Origin: Verrucomicrobiota bacterium
GTDB taxonomy: Bacteria; Verrucomicrobiota; Verrucomicrobiia; Limisphaerales; CAIQOK01
DNA length: 18,248 bases
Direction of reading: 5' to 3'
Assembly (NCBI GenBank): GCA_025363535.1
Contig: JANYDP010000538.1
Span: 1 to 18,248 of the forward strand
Numbering within the stretch: position 1 is the stretch's first letter; each line of letters begins with the position of its first letter. The position numbers and the translations under genes were made by a program. Shown here one piece after another: positions 7,358 to 14,977 of the stretch. The notes under the pieces are model-generated. The model saw nothing but the letters and a program-made list of their open reading frames with translations, made no database searches and was not told the DNA's origin.

Positions 7358-7391
7358 AAAACCGCGTCCGTCTCAAAACGGGTGCGGTTTT
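7358..7391. terminator. Candidate intrinsic terminator hairpin overlapping the GDPD stop
   Basis: On the plus strand AAAACCGC-GT-CCGT (7358-7371), loop CTCAAA, then ACGG-GT-GCGGTTTT form a long stem with one internal mismatch. Because the arms begin with A and end with T runs, the hairpin reads as a terminator in both directions. In the minus direction the left arm is the last codons of the phosphodiesterase gene and its TGA lies in the loop. It would separate that gene from the ACP operon. Confidence 0.5.
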
Positions 7392-8122
7392 TTCGCGGGC
7401 TTGTCGGAACAAACGCTCCCTCGCGGAGCGGCAACCACGCGTTCGGGGAAATCGCTGAACACGCCATCCACGCCAAGCCGCTGCATCCGGGCGATGTCCC
7501 GAGATTCGTTGACCGTGAAGACGAACACCTTCAAGCCCCGGCGATGCGCATCCGCCACCAGCTCGTCCGTCACGGCGGTGCGGCTGACATTTACAGACCA
7601 CGCGCCGAACCGTTCGGCAAACGCCGCCAGGCCGCGGGGAATTTTTTTGATCAGCGCACCGAGTTGGATCATGGGCTGGAGCGTCCGAACCTGCCGCAGT
7701 TGCGCGTGATCGAAGGAGGAGACGACAAACTCCTCGTAACGCCAGCCGCGTTCGCGGACGTATTTGTCAATCAACGCCGCAACCGGAGCCGCAGTGTGCG
7801 GGCCTTTGAGTTCCACGTTGATGACGGCCTGGTGAGCCACCGCAGTGAATACTTCCGCCAGTGTGGGGATGCGTTCACCGCACCCGGCATCCAGCGCGCG
7901 GAGCTGGGCGAAGGGTTTTCGGCTCACAAAACCGTGGCCGTTGGTGGTGCGGCCCAGCGTCCGGTCATGAATCACCACCAGTTGTCCGTCCGCGCAATAC
8001 ACGTCCACCTCCACGCCGTCCGCGCCGAGTTCCAGCGCCTTGCGCACGGAACGCAGCGTGTTTTCCGGTTCGTGCCCGGCGGCGCCACGATGCCCGAAGC
8101 AGAATAATTTTTGCGGTTTCAT
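7373..8122 (-). CDS. Glycerophosphodiester phosphodiesterase (GDPD) family protein
   Basis: From ATG 8120-8122 the protein has 249 residues, typical for bacterial cytoplasmic GDPD (UgpQ-like). The start codon gives MKPQKLFCFGHRG, so the first strand of the barrel follows at once; upstream codons to 8164 add nothing recognisable. Catalytic and metal residues are present: His11-Arg12 (HRG), Glu18-x-Glu20-Asn21-Thr22, Glu38-x-Asp40 (VEVD), His52 (VIHD), and a later glutamate in INVELKG. No signal peptide is visible, so it should act in the cytoplasm, splitting glycerophosphodiesters into glycerol-3-phosphate and an alcohol. It is separated from the ACP operon by about 150 bases with a hairpin and is probably transcribed alone, divergently from the CoaB-like gene. 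Confidence 0.9.
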   Translation of the reverse strand: MKPQKLFCFGHRGAAGHEPENTLRSVRKALELGADGVEVDVYCADGQLVVIHDRTLGRTTNGHGFVSRKPFAQLRALDAGCGERIPTLAEVFTAVAHQAVINVELKGPHTAAPVAALIDKYVRERGWRYEEFVVSSFDHAQLRQVRTLQPMIQLGALIKKIPRGLAAFAERFGAWSVNVSRTAVTDELVADAHRRGLKVFVFTVNESRDIARMQRLGVDGVFSDFPERVVAAPRGSVCSDKPAKKPHPF

Positions 8123-8217
8123 TGAAGCCAACACTGGCCGGCACCATGATGCCCGGGTCGGCACCGGTTGGCAAAATGTTGTGGCATGAAAGACCGCCGG
8201 GCGGCATTCTCAAAAAA

Positions 8218-8868
8218 ATGAACTGTCTCGTCACCGCCGGGCCGACCTACGAAAATTTGGACAGCGTCCGTCGGCTCACGAATTTTTCCACGGGTCGGCT
8301 CGGCTCGGAGTTGGTAAATTTCCTCGCCGACCACGGGCACAGCGTCACTCTGCTGATCGGACAGCAGGCCACGTGGCGCAGTGAACGTCAGGCCGGACGG
8401 GTCGAGATGTTCACGACCACGGCGGATTTGCAGGCGCGGCTGGAGCGGTGGCGCGGCGAGCCGGTGGACGCGGTGTTTCACGCGGCGGCAGTGAGTGATT
8501 TTACCTTTGGAAAAATCTGGCTGCGTTCGGCCGCCGGCGAGTTGAGCGAAATCAAGTCCGGCAAAATTTCCACGCGCGCCGGCACGTTGCTCGCCGAACT
8601 GGTGCCCACGCCCAAGCTCATCGCCGGGCTGCGCTCCCTGTTTCCACGGGCCAAACTCGTCGGCTGGAAATATGAAGTGGATGGCGACCGCGCCAGTGTT
8701 TTGCGAGCGGCGGAAAATCAATTGTGCGAATCTCGCACGGATGCCTGCGTCGCCAACGGCCCGGCGTTCGGGCCGGGCTTCGGACTGGTCAACGGCCCCG
8801 GCCAATGCCTGCAACTTTCGGACGTGGGCGAACTGTTCACCGCGCTCGAAAAGTTCATCCGCGGATGA
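8218..8868 (+). CDS. Stand-alone CoaB-like phosphopantothenoylcysteine synthetase domain protein
   Basis: This 216-residue protein starts MNCLVTAGPT at ATG 8218; no good Shine-Dalgarno is seen (a run of A precedes it). It matches the CoaB half of CoaBC: TAGPTYENLDSVRRLTNFSTGRLG (residues 6-29) is the nucleotide-binding region, AAAVSDF (89-95) corresponds to the AAVADY block, then a lysine-containing segment and VAN (178-180) at the conserved Asn. There is no flavin-binding CoaC half; fused bacterial CoaBC is about 400 residues. CoaB joins cysteine to 4'-phosphopantothenate using CTP in coenzyme A synthesis. Whether this is the cell's main CoaB or a paralogue is unclear. The lysine motif is looser than usual, so a divergent paralogue is possible. 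It is followed 19 bases later by the phosphoesterase gene. Confidence 0.78.
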   Translation: MNCLVTAGPTYENLDSVRRLTNFSTGRLGSELVNFLADHGHSVTLLIGQQATWRSERQAGRVEMFTTTADLQARLERWRGEPVDAVFHAAAVSDFTFGKIWLRSAAGELSEIKSGKISTRAGTLLAELVPTPKLIAGLRSLFPRAKLVGWKYEVDGDRASVLRAAENQLCESRTDACVANGPAFGPGFGLVNGPGQCLQLSDVGELFTALEKFIRG

Positions 8869-8887
8869 CGGGGCAGTTCTGGCTTCC

Positions 8888-9670
8888 ATGAATTTCCCAA
8901 AGCTCAACCGGCGAAGATTTTTCAAGACCGCCGCCCTGATGGCTCCGCTGGCGTTGGTGGCTGACGCGAAATGGATTGAACCCACGCGGGTCAAACTGTG
9001 CCGCGTCAATCTCGCCAAGGGAAAACCGTCGCACCGCTTTGTTCACTTCACTGACCTGCATCACAAAGGCGACCGCAAATACCTGGAGTCGGTCGTGGCG
9101 ACCATCAACTCACAGTCGCCGGATTTCGTCTGCTTCACCGGCGACCTCATCGAGGACGGAAAGTTCCTGGACGAGACGCTGGAGATTTTAGCCGGCGTCA
9201 AGACTCCGATGTATGGCATTCCCGGCAACCACGATTACTGGAGCAAGGCGTCGTTTGAACCGATCAAAAAGTGTTTCGCCGCGACCGGCGGCGCGTGGCT
9301 GGTGGATGAGCAAATCGAGATCGCCAGTGGAAAAATCAATCTCCTTGGCCAGGCGCAGATCGGCCCGCGCCATCCGGTACCCATCGCCAAACCCGGAATG
9401 ATGAACATCCTGCTCATGCATTATCCGGCGTGGGTGAAAAATCTCGGCGGCGCAAAATACGATTTGATCCTCGCTGGCCATTCGCACGGCGGGCAGGTGC
9501 GGATTCCGTTCTACGGGCCGGTGCTGGTTCCGTTTGGCGTGGACGAGTTTGATCTGGGTCTTTTCCAAACGGCGAGCGGCCCGCTGTATGTCAATCCCGG
9601 CATCGGTTACATCTACGATTACAAATTTCGTTTCAACTGCCGTCCGGAAATCACGGTGATCGAGCTGTGA
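8888..9670 (+). CDS. Tat-exported metallophosphoesterase (YkuE-like)
   Basis: The protein has 260 residues from ATG 8888. The N-terminus carries a twin-arginine motif (Arg8-Arg9-Arg-Phe-Phe-Lys) followed by a hydrophobic segment ending around ADA (residue 27), indicating export through the Tat system in folded form. The calcineurin-like metal site is complete: DLH (56-58), GDLIED (85-90), GNHD (113-116), His178 (MHYP) and GHSH (197-200). This arrangement fits the YkuE branch, which includes exported phosphodiesterases and UDP-2,3-diacylglucosamine pyrophosphatase-like enzymes. The substrate is not determined. It follows the CoaB-like gene closely and is probably co-transcribed. It converges with the DUF1361 gene at its 3' end, with only 48 bases between stops. 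Confidence 0.88.
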   Translation: MNFPKLNRRRFFKTAALMAPLALVADAKWIEPTRVKLCRVNLAKGKPSHRFVHFTDLHHKGDRKYLESVVATINSQSPDFVCFTGDLIEDGKFLDETLEILAGVKTPMYGIPGNHDYWSKASFEPIKKCFAATGGAWLVDEQIEIASGKINLLGQAQIGPRHPVPIAKPGMMNILLMHYPAWVKNLGGAKYDLILAGHSHGGQVRIPFYGPVLVPFGVDEFDLGLFQTASGPLYVNPGIGYIYDYKFRFNCRPEITVIEL

Positions 9671-9718
9671 TGCGGAACTCCGAAGCCACCCCGTTTTTTC
9701 TCCGAGTTGCTTCGTCCT

Positions 9719-10447
9719 TTATGGCGGACTACCAGCGGGCGCTGCCGGAGTCGGCTTCGGCGGCGACAAATGCGTCAGCGCGTACAGCATCAGATAAGCG
9801 ATGAATAAAAACACCGTGAACAAAATCGGGAATGTCACCGTCGGGTGGTAGAATTGCGCCCCGGTCGCCCACGAACTGATGCCGTCAAACACTTCCGACG
9901 GCTTGGTCACGACATCCCAGCTGTTGAACCGGTGGAAGCGGCCGAGATAAATTCCAAAGCTCGTCAAGATGGCCATCAGCGCCACAAAACCCCAGCCCGC
10001 CCGGCCGCCAAATTTCCGGGCGACCAGTCCCTGCATCAGATAGAGCGAGACAAACCACAGCAGCAGCCCCGTCAACGCGCACGAAAGAATCATCACCAGA
10101 TCCGCCCAGTAATGCCGCGCGGTCGCGACGGAGATATGCACAAGATCCGTGAAGATGTACGGCGCGTTGGGGAAAAAAACGAGCCATCCGCCCGCGAACA
10201 AAGCGAGCCGCCAGTTCTTCCGGGTCACGGCCCGGACTTCCTCGCCGGCGAGCAGCGCAAAAACCAGCGGCATCCACGCGAGGAAAAGATTCCAGACCAG
10301 ATAGCCGTGATGCTGCAAGCCGCCGCGCAGATTTTCGGCAGCCAGCACTTGGATCACCACCAGCACGGAACTGACCACGGTGGCCAGGGCCATCGCCAGC
10401 ACCGGGGCGAACGTCTCGGGTTTCAAAAGGAGTTTCAACAGTCTCAT
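9719..10447 (-). CDS. DUF1361 family integral membrane protein
   Basis: From ATG 10445-10447 the protein has 242 residues; the longer frame adds a cysteine-rich stretch that overlaps the preceding gene and was dropped. There are six or seven predicted membrane helices. The conserved blocks of DUF1361 are present: YLVWNLFLAWMPLVFA, WLVFFPNAPYIFTDLVH and FGIYLGRFHRFNSWDV. The C-terminus is a short proline/alanine-rich tail in solution. The function of DUF1361 is unknown. The gene is last in the ten-gene minus-strand run, 7 bases after the stop of the preceding membrane-protein gene, so it is probably co-transcribed with it. Confidence 0.85.
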   Translation of the reverse strand: MRLLKLLLKPETFAPVLAMALATVVSSVLVVIQVLAAENLRGGLQHHGYLVWNLFLAWMPLVFALLAGEEVRAVTRKNWRLALFAGGWLVFFPNAPYIFTDLVHISVATARHYWADLVMILSCALTGLLLWFVSLYLMQGLVARKFGGRAGWGFVALMAILTSFGIYLGRFHRFNSWDVVTKPSEVFDGISSWATGAQFYHPTVTFPILFTVFLFIAYLMLYALTHLSPPKPTPAAPAGSPP

Positions 10448-10454
10448 GGGAAAA

Positions 10455-10967
10455 TTACGCAGAGGACACGGTTTTCGTTTCAAGCTCGCGGCTCCATCGG
10501 CGGCACAACCACAGCGGCACGAACCCAAACACGCCAAACGAACAGTCAATCAGCCGCCACCAAATTGGAATTCCGCGCAGCCCGCCGAAGACAAAGGCAA
10601 ACGGAAGCACCAGCACACAGGCGATCAGGCCGAAGTCAAACAGCCAGCGGTTGCGTACCGGCTCGCGCAACGCGCCGACGAAGGCAATCGCAATCACGAA
10701 ATGCCCGAACGCCAGCCAGTCCGTGCCGTAGAACAGGAAGGGATGTTGCGAGCCGGTCGCGTGCAGCGCCTCGCGAATCGTGAGCAGCCAGCGGGCAAAT
10801 TCGCTGGTGGCCGTTGCACTCGTTTGTTCCGCAATGCCGAACCACTTGGCCATCACGTCAAGCTCGGCCGTCAGTGGCATTGCCGTGGCCCCGCTGACGA
10901 CGAGGCCCGCGATGATGAACCAGGTCAGCCACCGGATCCGCGTTTGGAGAATTTGGGCGTGATTCAT
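10455..10967 (-). CDS. Conserved hypothetical membrane protein, four predicted helices
   Basis: The start ATG 10965-10967 overlaps the stop of the upstream 106-residue gene in an ATGA junction, which decides the start. The product has 170 residues. Hydrophobic segments lie at about 13-31, 82-98, 107-126 and 135-155. Between the first two is a periplasmic-looking loop of about 50 residues. FYGTDWLAFGHFVIA and GIPIWWRLIDCSFG contain acidic and aromatic residues within the membrane region that look conserved rather than random. I do not recognise a named family. Tight coupling with the small membrane protein upstream and DUF1361 downstream suggests a joint role at the membrane. Confidence 0.75.
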   Translation of the reverse strand: MNHAQILQTRIRWLTWFIIAGLVVSGATAMPLTAELDVMAKWFGIAEQTSATATSEFARWLLTIREALHATGSQHPFLFYGTDWLAFGHFVIAIAFVGALREPVRNRWLFDFGLIACVLVLPFAFVFGGLRGIPIWWRLIDCSFGVFGFVPLWLCRRWSRELETKTVSSA

Positions 10968-11284
10968 TTTTGTTGGCCGGCCGGCCCGGCAGAATATTTC
11001 CGCCACGCGCTCACGATGGCGGCGGCGATCACCAGTACGGGAACCACCAGCACAAACGCCATGTAAAGAATAAGGTAAAGCACGCCCAGTTCGGCGGAAT
11101 GTCGCCAGCTCATTTCCGTTGAACCGACCGTGCCGCATAAAATGCTGGTGAACTCACGCAGCCCGGCCAGGTGCGCCACGAGAAAAAGCAGGGCTAGCAC
11201 CGCCGCGCGTTGCAGCAGGTCTTTCGGGGATAAAAAATCCGCCCGCCAGAGCCGCCGGATTTTCCGCAAGAATCCTTCGTTCAT
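10964..11284 (-). CDS. Small membrane protein, two predicted helices
   Basis: The product has 106 residues: a basic N-terminal helix (MNEGFLRKIRRLWR), a hydrophobic segment at about 27-42, a polar loop with one cysteine, and a second long hydrophobic segment at about 67-93, ending in a short basic tail. No known motif is recognised. It lies 9 bases after the stop of the toroid-protein gene and its own stop overlaps the next start codon. It is therefore very likely a translated, coupled gene rather than a chance frame. Function unknown. Confidence 0.7.
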   Translation of the reverse strand: MNEGFLRKIRRLWRADFLSPKDLLQRAAVLALLFLVAHLAGLREFTSILCGTVGSTEMSWRHSAELGVLYLILYMAFVLVVPVLVIAAAIVSAWRKYSAGPAGQQK

Positions 11285-11293
11285 GGTGGAGGA

Positions 11294-12511
11294 TTATTTG
11301 GCTTTTTCCCAGAGCGGGCCAAGCGTGGTCGCGTAGAGCAGCGCCGAGTCGCCGACCTGGTTGCTGGCGCAGTATTTCAAACCGCCATGTTGGCGCGCGG
11401 GAAACGCGGCGAAGTCGAGTGTCGCGGCCAGCGCAGTCAGAAATTTTTCATCACCAAACGCGCTCGCCCCGATGAACGCCATCCCGCTCGAACCGGGGCT
11501 GATGTTGAGCACCGGAATGATCGGGCCGGAGTCCACGTCCGCCGGGCCATGCCACGACTGCGGCCATTCGTGGGCGTAACCAAAACCCAGCGTGACCTCG
11601 CCGAGTTCTTTGCGCGCACGGTCGTATTGATCCCGTGCGAACGCGGCATCCACGGGCTGCAACATGTGGGCGACCATCCAGATCGTTGAGCCTTCCGGGC
11701 CGTCCATCGGAATGCCGTCGGCATTGAAACTCGACACCAGCAGACCAGATTCGCGGTGAACCAGCTTCTGTTTCGCCATCGCGATCCAGTCGCGGCACAA
11801 GTCGGCGTGGTCGCTGCCATCCAGGCGGTCGGCGAGCTTGAGCGCGGCGAGCGCCACGCAATGGTCGAAGACCCAGCATTCGTCGGGGTAGCTCTCCAGC
11901 GCCAGATGCGGACTGCGGCGCAAGCCTTCGGTGATCAGATTCACCCGCTCGGTCAAGAGCGACTTGTATTCGGGCTTTTCTTCGAGGCCGCGCCGGGCCG
12001 CGAGCATGAGCGCGATTTCGCCGTCGAGAAAAAGACTCCGCGCCGGCTGCGCCACATAGGGCCGCGCCTTGGCGTAGGGCATGAGGAAAACGTAAATGCC
12101 CTGTTCTTGTTCGAGCCGCAGGGTTTCTTCGACGATCCGATCCATCGTTTCGAGATAGGCTTTCTTTTCCGCCGGGTCGCGCAGCCCCATGTTCGCCAGC
12201 GACCAGACGAGGAAACTGCGCCCCATGAAATCCCACTCGGCATTGCTGGCGCGCATTCGTCGCAATTCCTGCTCGCGAAGTTTGGGGTCCGTCCACAGGT
12301 GCAGATGGCGTTCGGCCAATGCGCGCGCTTTGGGTGACAGGCCGGAAGCGGGGTTGAAGGCGGAAGCCGGGTGCGTAAACCAGAAGTGAATGCACGGAAT
12401 CCAGATCAACGCGGCGATGGCCAGCGCCGCCAGCCCGACCAGGATTCGTTTCACGCGTGACGCGGCATAAGGTTTCCAAGGCGAGTTGAACGGGAACGGT
12501 TTCAGTTTCAT
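11294..12511 (-). CDS. Membrane-anchored (alpha/alpha)-toroid protein, linalool dehydratase-isomerase-like
   Basis: The product has 405 residues. A single helix at about 22-45 anchors it, leaving a large domain on the outer side. That domain is entirely helical, with blocks such as MDGPEGSTIWMVAHML (269-284) and WPQSWHGPADVDSGP (316-330). As I recall the Ldi sequence, two segments line up: ESYPDECWVFDHCVALAALK with the Ldi region that holds its two active cysteines, followed by a similar DRLDGSDH segment, and the later IWMVAHMLQPVDAAFARDQY segment. In an ungapped comparison the two cysteine positions hold Ser207 and Asp216, while Cys212 and Cys218 lie nearby. So the fold is plausible but linalool chemistry is doubtful. 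Another option is a glycan-active toroid enzyme. It sits in the run downstream of ispH. Confidence 0.65.
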   Translation of the reverse strand: MKLKPFPFNSPWKPYAASRVKRILVGLAALAIAALIWIPCIHFWFTHPASAFNPASGLSPKARALAERHLHLWTDPKLREQELRRMRASNAEWDFMGRSFLVWSLANMGLRDPAEKKAYLETMDRIVEETLRLEQEQGIYVFLMPYAKARPYVAQPARSLFLDGEIALMLAARRGLEEKPEYKSLLTERVNLITEGLRRSPHLALESYPDECWVFDHCVALAALKLADRLDGSDHADLCRDWIAMAKQKLVHRESGLLVSSFNADGIPMDGPEGSTIWMVAHMLQPVDAAFARDQYDRARKELGEVTLGFGYAHEWPQSWHGPADVDSGPIIPVLNISPGSSGMAFIGASAFGDEKFLTALAATLDFAAFPARQHGGLKYCASNQVGDSALLYATTLGPLWEKAK

Positions 12512-12536
12512 CGTGATGGTTGGCCGATTGAGCTAT

Positions 12537-13271
12537 TCAAAATAACAGCCGTTGGGCGGCCTCAAAAACGGTTTCAAAAAAACTGCCGCTGAAACCATCC
12601 GGCACGATAAATTCCACCGGGCTGTCGGGATTCCCGATGAAGGGGCGCAGCACCCAGCAAACCTGGCTGCCCAGAAACAGGTTGCCCACCAGCCAGGCGA
12701 ACAGCAGGTTGCGCGCACTGGCGGCGTTTCCGCTCCAGCGGTGCAACAGCGGCAGCAGGCTGGCATTGCCCATCACGCCGGCCAGGGCGATGAAAAACAC
12801 GAGGGTTAATTGCATGAAGCCATATTCCGCGGAAGCCGCCCGGGTGGCGGCGGTGAGCGCCGGAGTGTTCCAGACGATGAACAGCGCCACCGGACTGAGC
12901 GCGCCCAGGATGAACGACGCGATCGCAAAACTGAACAGCACCATGGTGAGGGATTGGCGGAAACTCAGATTGATTCCCAGCAGCGGGGCCAACATGCCGT
13001 TCAACAGCCCGTTGCCCAGGGTCGTCAGCAGAATCACCAGCGGGAGTTTGATGCTGGTGTAGAGCGACTGCCGGGCCTCGCGCCAGCACCCCATGGTTCC
13101 GCCATACATGGCCGCGCCCACCACCACCGCCAAGAAGCAAAACCACAGCAGTCTTGACGGACGACGCACGACCCACTGATGAAGCGTCTCGGGATCGGCC
13201 CGCAGGAATCCGCCCACGGAAACCAGTTCGACCGGGGCGGGTGGATCGAGTGTCGGGATTGCGGATGGCAT
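12537..13271 (-). CDS. Yip1-like multi-pass membrane protein (paralogue C)
   Basis: The product has 244 residues with a cytosolic N-terminus of about 40 residues and five or six predicted membrane helices. It is clearly homologous to the protein encoded at 14161-14952. Shared blocks are GCWR, IKLPL-x-LLT, NAMLAPLLG-like, RQS, ILGA-SP, AWL-GNLFLGSQ, WVLRPFIGNP and FFET near the C-terminus. The tryptophan/arginine/proline block before the last hydrophilic segment is the strongest signature. The overall layout (hydrophilic N-terminus, helix bundle with GCWR after the first helix) resembles Yip1-domain proteins, but this is an inference. The C-terminal tail is hydrophilic and then aromatic. Function unknown. 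It begins 46 bases after paralogue B stops and ends 25 bases before the toroid-protein start. Confidence 0.78.
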   Translation of the reverse strand: MPSAIPTLDPPAPVELVSVGGFLRADPETLHQWVVRRPSRLLWFCFLAVVVGAAMYGGTMGCWREARQSLYTSIKLPLVILLTTLGNGLLNGMLAPLLGINLSFRQSLTMVLFSFAIASFILGALSPVALFIVWNTPALTAATRAASAEYGFMQLTLVFFIALAGVMGNASLLPLLHRWSGNAASARNLLFAWLVGNLFLGSQVCWVLRPFIGNPDSPVEFIVPDGFSGSFFETVFEAAQRLLF

Positions 13272-13317
13272 GTGGGTCTTGTGGAGGTTTGCCGGCGTTT
13301 AGAGTTGTTGCGTTGGT

Positions 13318-14148
13318 TCAATCGTTCGCGCGGGATTTTCTATCCGCCCTGCCCATCTCGTCAAACCAGTGGCTCAGGAAAAATTTCTTCTCCGTCGGGA
13401 ACAGCGTGTCCGCCGTGCCGACGATGGGTCGCAGCGCCGTGCTCATTTGCAGCATCACCAGCATGAAGATGATGACCCATGTGCCCAGCCCCGCGTTGGA
13501 GCGCGCGTTCGAGTGGGCAAAGGCCGCGCTGAGAAAGCGCACGCCAAACACCGTGGCGATCAGCCAGAAGAGCAGTTGCAAAAAGCCCATCCACGCCAGC
13601 GACTCCGTGGACTGCGAGAACAGCCACGCCACGGGCGCAAAGCCGATCAGCAGAATCGTCATCAGCATCAGCAGCCCGGCGACCATCCCGAAAATTTCCA
13701 CCAGCCGCGCCTTCGAGCCGCTCAGGCACGCGAAGATGTACAGGCTCGGCAGGCAGATGATGGCCGAGATCAGAAGGCCGCCGGAAATTTTCACCGGAGC
13801 GGCCCACCATTGCACGCCGCCGGAAAACGAGCCGACGATCACGCCATAGACCAAACTGCACGCCACCGCGATGAAGAGCATTGCCGCGATCAGCTTGCCG
13901 CCGCCGGGCTGGCGCAGTTGGAACATCACGCGGCGCGGCTGCCGCAGGATGGATTCGATGGCGGACGCCAGGCCGGTGATGGCTTCGCGTTCCTCGGGAA
14001 ATTCGCCGAGGCCCGTGCGCGGCGGATAACTGGACGGCGGCACGTTTGGTGGAATTTGCGGCGGCACACCGCCCAAGGAACTGGCAAATTTTGCGGCGGT
14101 TGGTGGCGGCGTCGGTTCGGGATTGGGATTGTTTTCATTCATACGCAT
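13318..14148 (-). CDS. Yip1-like membrane protein with proline-rich N-terminus (divergent paralogue B)
   Basis: The product has 276 residues; ATG 14148 and ATG 14142 are equally possible starts. Residues 1-50 are proline- and asparagine-rich and probably disordered in the cytoplasm, then a basic helix (about 68-85) leads into five or six membrane helices. It is more divergent than its neighbours but keeps the same plan: VYGVIVGS after the first helix, APVKISGGLLIS in place of the IKLPL-LLT block, and ALRPIVG in place of LRPFIG before the C-terminal segment, which ends with FFLSHWFDEM like FFETVF. I infer common ancestry from this ordered motif set. It sits between paralogues A and C, with short gaps on both sides. 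No function is known. Confidence 0.75.
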   Translation of the reverse strand: MRMNENNPNPEPTPPPTAAKFASSLGGVPPQIPPNVPPSSYPPRTGLGEFPEEREAITGLASAIESILRQPRRVMFQLRQPGGGKLIAAMLFIAVACSLVYGVIVGSFSGGVQWWAAPVKISGGLLISAIICLPSLYIFACLSGSKARLVEIFGMVAGLLMLMTILLIGFAPVAWLFSQSTESLAWMGFLQLLFWLIATVFGVRFLSAAFAHSNARSNAGLGTWVIIFMLVMLQMSTALRPIVGTADTLFPTEKKFFLSHWFDEMGRADRKSRAND

Positions 14149-14160
14149 GGGGGGTTTGGT

Positions 14161-14952
14161 TTAATTGAACAGTTGGACAACAGAGTGAAAAATGGTTTCA
14201 AAAAAATTCCCACGAAAGGCGTCGGCGCGGAGAAATTCCACCGGCATCGAGGGATTGCCGATGAACGGCCGCAGCACCCAGGAAAGCTGGCTGCCCAAAA
14301 ACAAATTGCCCGCGAGCCACGCCAGCAGCACCCGCCACGACGTCGCCGAATCGCCCGCCAAGGCGCGTAGCAGTTGGAGCAGGCGCAAGTTTGCCGACAC
14401 TCCCGCAAAGGCGATCATGCCGACAAGCAGCAACAGGATCGCGGCGTGCGTGGACGAGTTGGTGGCCCAATCGCCCGCGCCATCCACGAGCGGCGGCGCA
14501 TTCCAGATCACAAATGCCGCCAGCGGACTGAATGCGCCGAGGATCGTCGCCGCCAGCGCGAAGCTCGCGAGGATGGCGAGGAACGACTGGCGAAAGTGCA
14601 GCCGCAATCCCAGCAGCGGCGCGAGCATGGCATTGAGCATCGCGTTGCCGGCGGCGGTGAGCAGCATGATGAGCGGAAGTTTGATCGCGCCGAAAACCGC
14701 CTGCCACGGATCGCGCCAGCAGCCCAGCGCCGCGCCGAACGCGCCCGCGCCCGCAAGGATCAACGTCACATCCCGCGTGACGTTGGTCGTGCGCCAGTCC
14801 GCCGTCCACGCCGCGAGCGCCGCCACTTCGCCGCGCAGCAGCGTGCCGACGGAGGTGGAATTGATTTCGGTGGCGGGCCTGTTCACAAGGCTGGTTGGTT
14901 TGGTTTGCCGTTGCACGTCTTCCTGGGCATTTCTTATCACAAGCTGCGCCAT
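14161..14952 (-). CDS. Yip1-like multi-pass membrane protein (paralogue A)
   Basis: From ATG 14950-14952 the product has 263 residues; a GTG at 14973, four bases past the preceding stop, would add seven residues and cannot be excluded. The N-terminal 60 residues are hydrophilic, followed by five or six membrane helices. It shares long segments with paralogue C: GCWRDPWQ, IKLPLIMLLT, LNAMLAPLLG, FRQS, AWLAGNLFLGSQ and WVLRPFIGNPSMPVEF. At DNA level, 14233-14330 and 12609-12706 align without gaps at roughly 80 percent by eye. The pair therefore arose by duplication, with paralogue B between them. Function unknown. A role in envelope or membrane organisation is only a guess from topology. Confidence 0.78.
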   Translation of the reverse strand: MAQLVIRNAQEDVQRQTKPTSLVNRPATEINSTSVGTLLRGEVAALAAWTADWRTTNVTRDVTLILAGAGAFGAALGCWRDPWQAVFGAIKLPLIMLLTAAGNAMLNAMLAPLLGLRLHFRQSFLAILASFALAATILGAFSPLAAFVIWNAPPLVDGAGDWATNSSTHAAILLLLVGMIAFAGVSANLRLLQLLRALAGDSATSWRVLLAWLAGNLFLGSQLSWVLRPFIGNPSMPVEFLRADAFRGNFFETIFHSVVQLFN

Positions 14953-14977
14953 CAACTCCACTGGTTTTATCACGATG

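Noticed and set aside
8123..8217. Divergent promoters between the GDPD and CoaB-like genes
   Set aside because: Transcription must start here in both directions, but I could not find a -35/-10 pair good enough to place either one.
8119..9018. Minus-strand frame of 299 residues opposite the CoaB-like gene
   Set aside because: No motif, and the plus strand encodes two recognisable proteins in tandem across the same stretch.
9671..9718. Possible terminator between the converging phosphoesterase and DUF1361 genes
   Set aside because: CGAAGC (9681-9686) and GCTTCG (9709-9714) could pair, but the loop is 22 bases and no clean T run follows, so support is weak.
9845..10783. Plus-strand frame of 312 residues
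   Set aside because: Arginine/glutamine-rich shadow of two minus-strand membrane-protein genes, with no recognisable domain.
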